Shown one piece after another: positions 58,885 to 64,000 of a stretch of DNA of 64,000 nt (its first letter is position 1; the number at the start of each line of letters is the position of its first letter). The notes below the pieces were generated by a model. It ran no database searches. It was given only the letters and a program-made list of their open reading frames with translations, and had not been told where the DNA came from. A program made the translations under genes and the position numbers. Source of the stretch: an uncultured Microbacterium sp. (GTDB lineage: Bacteria > Actinomycetota > Actinomycetes > Actinomycetales > Microbacteriaceae); NCBI GenBank assembly GCA_947503655.1, contig CANNEP010000001.1, positions 54,235-118,234 on the forward strand, read 5' to 3'.

Positions 58885-60905
58885 CAAAACAGCAGGTCCT
58901 TGGTGTCCGTAATGATCCGGAAGGGAGCATTCAACGAGACTTCGAGGGCCTCCCGTACCTGCTGGAAGGCAAGATCCTCGACCTTCGGGTTGAAGATCGC
59001 TTCGAAAGTCGCCCTATCCAGGGTCGCGTCACCGCGGCGTCCCGGCCTCAGCCCCCACATAGGTGTGAGCATCGGATGGAGTTGAAACTTCCGATGCCGC
59101 GCGCCATGATTTCTGGCCGATCGCCCGCCGCGCACTTCGATAAGCAGCCCGTGGCTCACACAACGCTCAAGAACGGCGAGGGCGCCCGGTGAAACCTTGG
59201 TCATACTCGTGGAGAACGTTGCGACGTCTATCTCGCTCGGCTTGTTCGCGTATCGGATTGAGCGCAGGTACTGTCCGAGCCGCCGGATGGCGATCTCGCA
59301 CTCTTCGCCCTCCGAGCCGAGCGGCTTCGCATCCGACAGGTACCAACTGGAGGCTTCAAGAACGCCCTCGCTGAGCGCACGCTCGGATATCGGTCCCGAG
59401 CCGCGAAACACATTCTCTCCATGGAACTGCGCCCAGTGGGAGACGTACTTCAGGGTCATGAGAAGGTTGCGAGGAAGGAAGCCGGACAGACTGACGAGCT
59501 CTGTGAAGCCGGCGTACGCTGTCTGCCTGCCTGCTTCGGAGTAAATCTGGGCGATGGCGTCGCTCTTGCGCTGCTTGAAGAAGTTGGTCAGTTCGCGGTC
59601 CTCAGATCCGTCAAGCAACGGCGTTACGAACTTGCGCGCTGCCGACGCGGTTTCGGCTGACGGTTCCTGCCCCCCGGCCCAGAGTTGGTAGAAACGCAAG
59701 AGAGCAAGCTTCTCGATGAGGGGATAGTCGGGAATACTCAGGGCATTAACGACATCGGACGCCACACCAGAGTCCTTCGCCCTCCTAACGGCATTGCGCA
59801 GACTAACCAGGTACGGCCGCTCAAGTGCGGCGTAGCGAATCAGTAGCTGATGAAGCCGCTTGGTGTGAAAGCGGTCATCGGCTTCAAACGACAGCCTGGA
59901 GATCCAGCTCGCGGATTCCTGTTCATCGAGATCGAACGCCGTGAGTCTCCTCATGATGAGCTCTCGACAGAAATTCTGGTACTCACTCGGGTCGCTGGCG
60001 TATGCGGAGTCAATCGGGTAGAGCTCGTACTCGCTTCCCTTCTTGTTAACCTCTCCGGCGCTGAGCGTCTTGTGCGTCCGTATTCCCCAGCTCCGACCGC
60101 CCACGAGGAACGTTGAGGGTGCCTCCTTCTCTCGGATGAGGGTATTGAAGTAGACCTGCTGGTCCTCGGTTAGGTTCTCGTACTCATCGGCGAGGAACGT
60201 GATGGTCACGTTCTCGAACCCGGGTAGCGTGGAAACTGACTTCGCGGCCGAAAAGATGAGTTCTCCAGGATTCGATCTCACCTGTACATCGAGACGCCCC
60301 GTGTGCGCGGCGTTGTTTACGGCCCAATCGATCTCGCGCCGAAGCTGCGTGAGGTACTCCAAGATCGCGGTCAACGGCCTGGCGACCTCACCGATGCCGG
60401 ATGCGGGAGTCTGCAGTGCTTGGGCGACAGCGATGTATACCTTCGACACGTCCTCGTCGTGCCAGTGCTCGGACTCGTTCACGTCGGCGATAGTCGCAAT
60501 GAGCAACTCTGTGATCCAGATATCCATGTAGTACGCGAACGTCGTCGCCCACCGCTCCTCAGACTGCCCCTTCCCCCGGAAGCGACTCCCGTTGAGTCCC
60601 CCGCACCGGAAGTAGATCCCGATGTATCCGTCGGCCCGCACCTGACTTAGAGGACGTTCGTGCCGCGTCTTCTGCAACGGGTACGAGTAGTGACGCAGGA
60701 GGTGTGTGCGCCCGCCGCCCTTAAGCCCCGTCAAGAATTGAGGCATCGCGCTGGCAGGGTCGACAATGGATCGGTCCCGGCCACCGAAGGTGACGTAGGT
60801 CCGCTCGATCTGGGGGTCATTCAGGTCCACGGCCTTCGTGACGTCGAATGGGCTCCGCACTAGCTGTTCGGCTCCTTCGGGTAACGGCGAAACATCGGGG
60901 TCCAT
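58884..60905 (-). CDS. ORC/CDC6-type AAA+ ATPase
   Basis: 673 residues. Walker A reads GLKGGGRTH (60-68): the invariant Lys is Arg66. Walker B is TFLADEYENL (D239, E240), and GGRSWGIRTH (268-277) follows in the place of a sensor strand. A long helical middle ends in a winged-helix-like C-terminus (VSPGALAVLERCVSHGLLIEVRGG). This is the layout of ORC/CDC6-family STAND-like ATPases found in anti-phage islands. Ribosome site AGGAGG nine bases before the ATG lies inside the PRTase gene and supports the start despite a 46-base overlap. Confidence 0.85.
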   Translation of the reverse strand: MDPDVSPLPEGAEQLVRSPFDVTKAVDLNDPQIERTYVTFGGRDRSIVDPASAMPQFLTGLKGGGRTHLLRHYSYPLQKTRHERPLSQVRADGYIGIYFRCGGLNGSRFRGKGQSEERWATTFAYYMDIWITELLIATIADVNESEHWHDEDVSKVYIAVAQALQTPASGIGEVARPLTAILEYLTQLRREIDWAVNNAAHTGRLDVQVRSNPGELIFSAAKSVSTLPGFENVTITFLADEYENLTEDQQVYFNTLIREKEAPSTFLVGGRSWGIRTHKTLSAGEVNKKGSEYELYPIDSAYASDPSEYQNFCRELIMRRLTAFDLDEQESASWISRLSFEADDRFHTKRLHQLLIRYAALERPYLVSLRNAVRRAKDSGVASDVVNALSIPDYPLIEKLALLRFYQLWAGGQEPSAETASAARKFVTPLLDGSEDRELTNFFKQRKSDAIAQIYSEAGRQTAYAGFTELVSLSGFLPRNLLMTLKYVSHWAQFHGENVFRGSGPISERALSEGVLEASSWYLSDAKPLGSEGEECEIAIRRLGQYLRSIRYANKPSEIDVATFSTSMTKVSPGALAVLERCVSHGLLIEVRGGRSARNHGARHRKFQLHPMLTPMWGLRPGRRGDATLDRATFEAIFNPKVEDLAFQQVREALEVSLNAPFRIITDTKDLLF

Positions 60906-61843
60906 GGAACGTACGCCTCCTGCACCCAGAAGATCGGCAAGGTGTGATCAGGGACGTTGTGATGTAGGCCCAGCATCAGCCCCCCGTCGCCGTAGCCCAT
61001 CGCGTTGCCGGGGGCGAGATCGCCGCCGTAACGTCTTGCGACGGCTTCAGCGACTTCGCGGCTGATTCCCTCAGGCGGCGCAGCGTATGCGTGCGATTCT
61101 TCGCTGAACGCAACCTGGGACGCGTTGAGTTCGTGGACTGCGGCGGCATGGTCAAAGCCGAGCTGTCGGACTTTTGCCATCCCTCTGGGATCCGCGAATA
61201 GGGTGAGGTACCAGACCTCAATAACCTGCGCACTGAGTTGGGCAGCATCACGGAGGTGGTTGATGAAGGCCACGTTGTGTTCCGCCGCTTGCCTCCCAGT
61301 ACCAACAACGTCGTCGATGAAGACGAGCCGCTGTACATCAGGGTCAGCAATGCGGAATCCTCCATCCTCACGCGACGTGGTGAGCAACTCGTAAGGGTTG
61401 GGGAAGAGTTCTTTCCGGAGGCGGTTCTCTTGTCGAAAATAGTAGAGAAGGTGGGTGCCGCTCTCGGCGGGATTCCCAACTCCGAGAAATCGCGTCCGGG
61501 AAAGGGCATCGTCGAAGGCGCCTTGCAGTAGAGAGGGATCAGCGCTTCCGCCTGCCTTGTCCCGGAGTTCCTGGATCACCTCGTAGCGGAACAAGTCCCG
61601 ATAGAGGGCTTTCAGAAGCTCCCGCAACTCTCGAAGACCGAAGTACGTGAAGTGTGAGAGCAGGTGTACTGCGTGCAGACGCTCAACCTCTTCGGGAATA
61701 CCGTCTGTCTTCCCCGTGAAGTTCTCAAGCCAGCGGTTCACATCCTCCTGTCCACCGTTCCCCTCCCAGATGCTGTCAGACAGCAACTTGATCCGCTTCC
61801 GGATCGACGCTTCGTCCTCGTCCTTCCCACCGAGTTCAATCAT
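60860..61843 (-). CDS. PRTase-CE-like phosphoribosyltransferase-fold protein
   Basis: 327 residues. LVFIDDVVGTGRQA (173-186) is the PRPP-binding loop of phosphoribosyltransferases. The N-terminal YFGLRELRELLKALYRDLFRY and the later MGYGDGGLMLGLHHNVPDHTLPIFWVQ with WTPMFRRY match the PRTase domain reported in conflict-system gene clusters (PRTase-CE). No normal purine or pyrimidine salvage motif is seen. Overlaps the methylase by eight bases and the ATPase by 46. It may modify a nucleotide or RNA end. Confidence 0.8.
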   Translation of the reverse strand: MIELGGKDEDEASIRKRIKLLSDSIWEGNGGQEDVNRWLENFTGKTDGIPEEVERLHAVHLLSHFTYFGLRELRELLKALYRDLFRYEVIQELRDKAGGSADPSLLQGAFDDALSRTRFLGVGNPAESGTHLLYYFRQENRLRKELFPNPYELLTTSREDGGFRIADPDVQRLVFIDDVVGTGRQAAEHNVAFINHLRDAAQLSAQVIEVWYLTLFADPRGMAKVRQLGFDHAAAVHELNASQVAFSEESHAYAAPPEGISREVAEAVARRYGGDLAPGNAMGYGDGGLMLGLHHNVPDHTLPIFWVQEAYVPWTPMFRRYPKEPNS

Positions 61844-63176
61844 GCGGGGTCATCTCAAAGATCTCGATGTACTCGGCGGGAGTCGGGGCCCCGTTTTTCC
61901 GAGACGTCAGAAGCGACCGTCCACGAATTGGGTCACGCAGGGACACCACACGTCGATATCCCAAGGACTGAACGATGTCCGCGAGATGCTGACTTGTCCT
62001 CAGCGCACCCCCTGCGACGTGGTTGTCACCGGACACGAGCGCGATCCTCCTCATACCCACGCTCCGCGCGTTCATGAAGATCCGTTGCATGTCCGCGAAG
62101 TAAGCCACGTAGATGGCGCCTCTCCGCGCATCTCTCTCCGCGATGCTTGTCAATGCCTGTCTGAGCCGCGAGCTCGACACACTCGACACGCTCAACTCCA
62201 GGTCCTGGGGCGAGAGATGCTCTCGTCCGATGCTGTTGTGCTCGAGGTGGACCGTCCTCCCTTTCGGGGCGTGGCCCAACCATGCCGCCTCCAAACTGGT
62301 GCTACGCACATACTTCTGAGCCGCCCCGTACGGAGGGCTCGTGAGGAGTAGCGTTCTAGATGCCTGCTCAGCGCTCGGCCACAATGTCAGGTCCCGGGCG
62401 TCTCCGGCACGGACGTCGGCAACAGGTCTCCGGGGCGGCAGAGTTCCCAGCTTCGCGACGATAGACGCGCTCTCCTGGGACCACTGGCTCCAGACGTCAG
62501 TGGAGGACGCTGTCGCGTTGCGGGCACTCTTCACGGGCACAGGGATACGAGGGTCCGTAGTAGCCATGCGCCTTGCTGTGAGCGCGAGACAAAGCTGCAC
62601 GAGATCCCGGTCCTGCTCGTCTCTTTCTGCCGCGACAGCAGCCAACCGCCCGAGAGCTGACATAGCTCCCTCCGAATACCAGCGACGAAGCAGCGGCGAC
62701 GGGTCGACAGGACGTCGGCTGCGTTTGGCAGCGACCAATGCCTCCTCCAGAACATCTGCCGCATGCTCATATGCACCTTGAGCCACCTTCACTCGGCTCA
62801 CCAGCGCTGCGACGGGGTTCTGTTCGACACCAATAGAGGTGAATCCACGAAGTTGCGCTTCCAGCAGCACCGTTCCGGAACCAACGAACGGGTCAAACAC
62901 TGCGTCGACGTCGGCAACGACGGCCTCCGTGGACAGCAGGAAGCGGGGAATGTGCCGCAGCAGCCTCGCGGGGTAGGGGTACAACCCATGCGTGTACTCG
63001 CTGGCAGGAAGGGGGCCGACCAGCTCACGAAAGCTGATGTCGACGGGCTCGCCCATGTACCTGCGCACAAGCGCTGCGTACGCCCGCGAGTAGTGCTTCG
63101 ACGTCGGAGGCCTCGTAGGGTGGTGCGCATCGTCAGGAACCACGTGGACCGAAATCGGCTCTGTCGCGCTGACCAT
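61836..63176 (-). CDS. DNA methylase of the defence-like operon
   Basis: 446 residues. YTHGLYPYPARLLRHIP (61-77) recalls the THGxHxYPAK segment of site-specific methylases, DPFVGSGTVLLEA (95-107) is the AdoMet-binding motif I, and TSPPYGAAQKYV (279-290) is catalytic motif IV. SPPY points to amino (N4-cytosine or N6-adenine) methylation. Motif I comes before IV with a wide gap. No restriction endonuclease accompanies it. GGGAGG precedes the ATG. First gene of the leftward operon. Confidence 0.82.
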   Translation of the reverse strand: MVSATEPISVHVVPDDAHHPTRPPTSKHYSRAYAALVRRYMGEPVDISFRELVGPLPASEYTHGLYPYPARLLRHIPRFLLSTEAVVADVDAVFDPFVGSGTVLLEAQLRGFTSIGVEQNPVAALVSRVKVAQGAYEHAADVLEEALVAAKRSRRPVDPSPLLRRWYSEGAMSALGRLAAVAAERDEQDRDLVQLCLALTARRMATTDPRIPVPVKSARNATASSTDVWSQWSQESASIVAKLGTLPPRRPVADVRAGDARDLTLWPSAEQASRTLLLTSPPYGAAQKYVRSTSLEAAWLGHAPKGRTVHLEHNSIGREHLSPQDLELSVSSVSSSRLRQALTSIAERDARRGAIYVAYFADMQRIFMNARSVGMRRIALVSGDNHVAGGALRTSQHLADIVQSLGYRRVVSLRDPIRGRSLLTSRKNGAPTPAEYIEIFEMTPHD

Positions 63177-63345
63177 CGTTCGACCTCCCTTCGACCCAGT
63201 CTCCGCTCATGGTACACTGCGAGTCGTGCCTCGCCGCGCCGCGCCGCGCCGCCCCGAAGGCTGACATTGGGGGGGTACCTTAGGGTATGGTTTGAGGCTC
63301 ACAAACGTTAGACTGATAGTCGACGCCACGTCTGGAGGGATTCTG
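63177..63345. promoter_or_regulatory. Divergent promoter region of the defence-like island
   Basis: The 169-bp gap between the leftward operon and the rightward pair must hold both promoters. It contains a short GCC-rich microsatellite (CCGCGCCGCGCCGCGCCG near 63234) and the partly symmetric GGTACCTTAGGGTATGGT (63276-63293). No protein-coding frame is supported. Confidence 0.5.
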
Positions 63346-63585
63346 ATGACCATCGCATCACCGACCGTAGAATCACGCGCACAGCAGCTCCGGAACCTCA
63401 TTCAGGAGCTCGTTGAGGTCGTCAGAGACAATGGCGGAAAGATGCCCCTCAGCGACGCCGTCCCGTCTGTCGCGAACCGTACAGGGCTGCCTCTCTCAGA
63501 GGTTCCCTACATCGTGAACTCCGCTGTCGCCGACTGCCGAATCACCGCTGACCTTCGTTCTGGAGTTCTTGAACTAGTATACTGA
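63346..63585 (+). CDS. Small protein beside the dGTPase-like gene
   Basis: 79 residues, helical, with a winged-helix-like end (MPLSDAVPSVANRTGLPLSEVPYIVNSAVADCRITADLRSGVLELVY). A clear GGAGG precedes the ATG at 63346. It ends five bases before the GTG of the dGTPase-like gene, so the two are probably one operon. It could be a regulator or partner; no family recognised. Confidence 0.7.
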   Translation: MTIASPTVESRAQQLRNLIQELVEVVRDNGGKMPLSDAVPSVANRTGLPLSEVPYIVNSAVADCRITADLRSGVLELVY

Positions 63586-63589
63586 GCCG

Positions 63590-64000
63590 GTGACCGCAGT
63601 CCGTCCCGCCTCACCCCTGCAACCGCTCGCTGATGGTTCAGTGGTCGTTCCCGCGCGCGAGCAGCAACGACACAATCGGGGCGAAGAGTCACCGCACGGG
63701 GAGATGGACTACCGTACTCCGGCGGAACGCGATCGTGGACGCCTCGGGTATTCGGAGTATCTGCGGCGCCTCGCCGGGGTCACGCAAGTTGTGTCTCCGG
63801 AACTCGCCTCGGCGCAAATGCACAGTCGTTCCTCGCACACGCACAAGGTGGCGATGATCGCGCGCGAGATCGCGGATCACATCGTGCGGTCGCTCCCACA
63901 CAACGAGAAGTGGAACGACGTCGTTATCACGAACGGCGGCCTCGACATCGCGGCGTGCGAGGCCGCTGGTCTCGCGCACGACATCGGTCACCCGCCGTTC
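63590..64000 (+). CDS. HD-domain dGTPase-like hydrolase (partial, runs off window)
   Basis: 137 codons are visible from GTG 63590 to the window end. After a 37-residue leader, MDYRTPAERDRGRLGYSEYLRRLAGVTQVV resembles the Dgt N-terminus, then SRSSHTHKVAMIA with His83 and GLAHDIGHPPF with His130-Asp131, the HD metal-site motifs of dNTP triphosphohydrolases. It differs clearly from the housekeeping dgt at 189. Such enzymes deplete dNTPs against phage; here its place beside a defence-like operon suggests that role. The C-terminal part is unseen. Confidence 0.82.
   Translation, partial: MTAVRPASPLQPLADGSVVVPAREQQRHNRGEESPHGEMDYRTPAERDRGRLGYSEYLRRLAGVTQVVSPELASAQMHSRSSHTHKVAMIAREIADHIVRSLPHNEKWNDVVITNGGLDIAACEAAGLAHDIGHPPF

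Noticed and set aside
63230-63262. GCC-rich run as a terminator or gene
   Set aside because: It is a simple CCGCG/CGCCG microsatellite in the divergent promoter gap, without a clean stem-loop and T-run.
1-64000. CRISPR array
   Set aside because: No set of regularly spaced, near-identical 24-37 bp repeats with unique spacers was seen. The only short arrays (16658, 31471, 54447) are iterons, a tandem repeat and possible transposon-end boxes.

Overview
The window is a high-GC actinobacterial chromosome segment, most likely from the family Microbacteriaceae (order Micrococcales). The evidence is the DUF3145 and DUF4191 genes, the DusB C-terminus, an actinobacterial glnA2-glnE / glnA1-RDD-DUF4191 neighbourhood like that of Mycobacterium tuberculosis, and a PucR-type FasR regulator beside fabD-fabH-acpP-fabF. 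It holds a housekeeping backbone, one complete very small prophage, and at the right end an island with transposon remains and a defence-like gene cluster.

0-15.7 kb is core genome: the end of dusB, dgt and dnaG in one overlapping run; an ABC ATPase; tRNA-Asn; a septum-formation lipoprotein; peptide deformylase; a NIPA/DMT-type transporter; tRNA-Met; DUF3145; and a leftward aceE-fasR-fabD-fabH-acpP-fabF unit joining pyruvate oxidation to fatty-acid synthesis. At 15,748-31,432 a complete prophage of about 15.6 kb sits in tRNA-Val, between a 41-bp attL and attR. It has a repressor, an Xis-like protein, a replication-type HTH protein with iterons, small early proteins, HNH nuclease, terminase, portal, a fused protease-capsid protein, tail genes, an S74 tail fibre, an M15 endolysin, DUF2746, an r1t-type holin and a tyrosine integrase. 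attP lies inside the 3' end of the repressor gene. Integration replaces a 17-residue, degron-like tail with a stop codon inside the tRNA, the layout of the integration-dependent immunity switches known from mycobacteriophages such as BPs and Brujita.

31.4-54.4 kb is again core genome: aminotransferase; satD and a membrane partner flanked by shared operator-like repeats; a zinc-ribbon coiled-coil protein; a PolA-like exonuclease/polymerase that seems to start at CTG; a RamA-like LuxR regulator facing DUF485 and an acetate symporter lacking its usual first helix; rnpB; 5-oxoprolinase genes pxpA and fused pxpBC; polyphosphate glucokinase; and the nitrogen block glnA2-glnE, glnA1, RDD, DUF4191. 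A decayed SRPBCC gene and its ArsR-type regulator end this part.

54.4-64 kb is accessory. It has TGACAC repeats, a frameshifted TnsA-like gene and a TnsB/Mu-type N-terminus cut by an IS3 element. Beyond these lies a compact leftward five-gene operon: DNA methylase, PRTase-CE-like phosphoribosyltransferase, ORC/CDC6-type AAA ATPase with Arg in place of the Walker A Lys, an unrecognised Rossmann-like protein, and a HEPN protein with an intact R-x4-H ribonuclease motif. Divergent from it are a small protein and the start of a second dGTPase-like HD hydrolase that runs off the window. I infer an anti-phage system carried by a decayed Tn7-like element. This cluster is the main candidate for an undescribed system.
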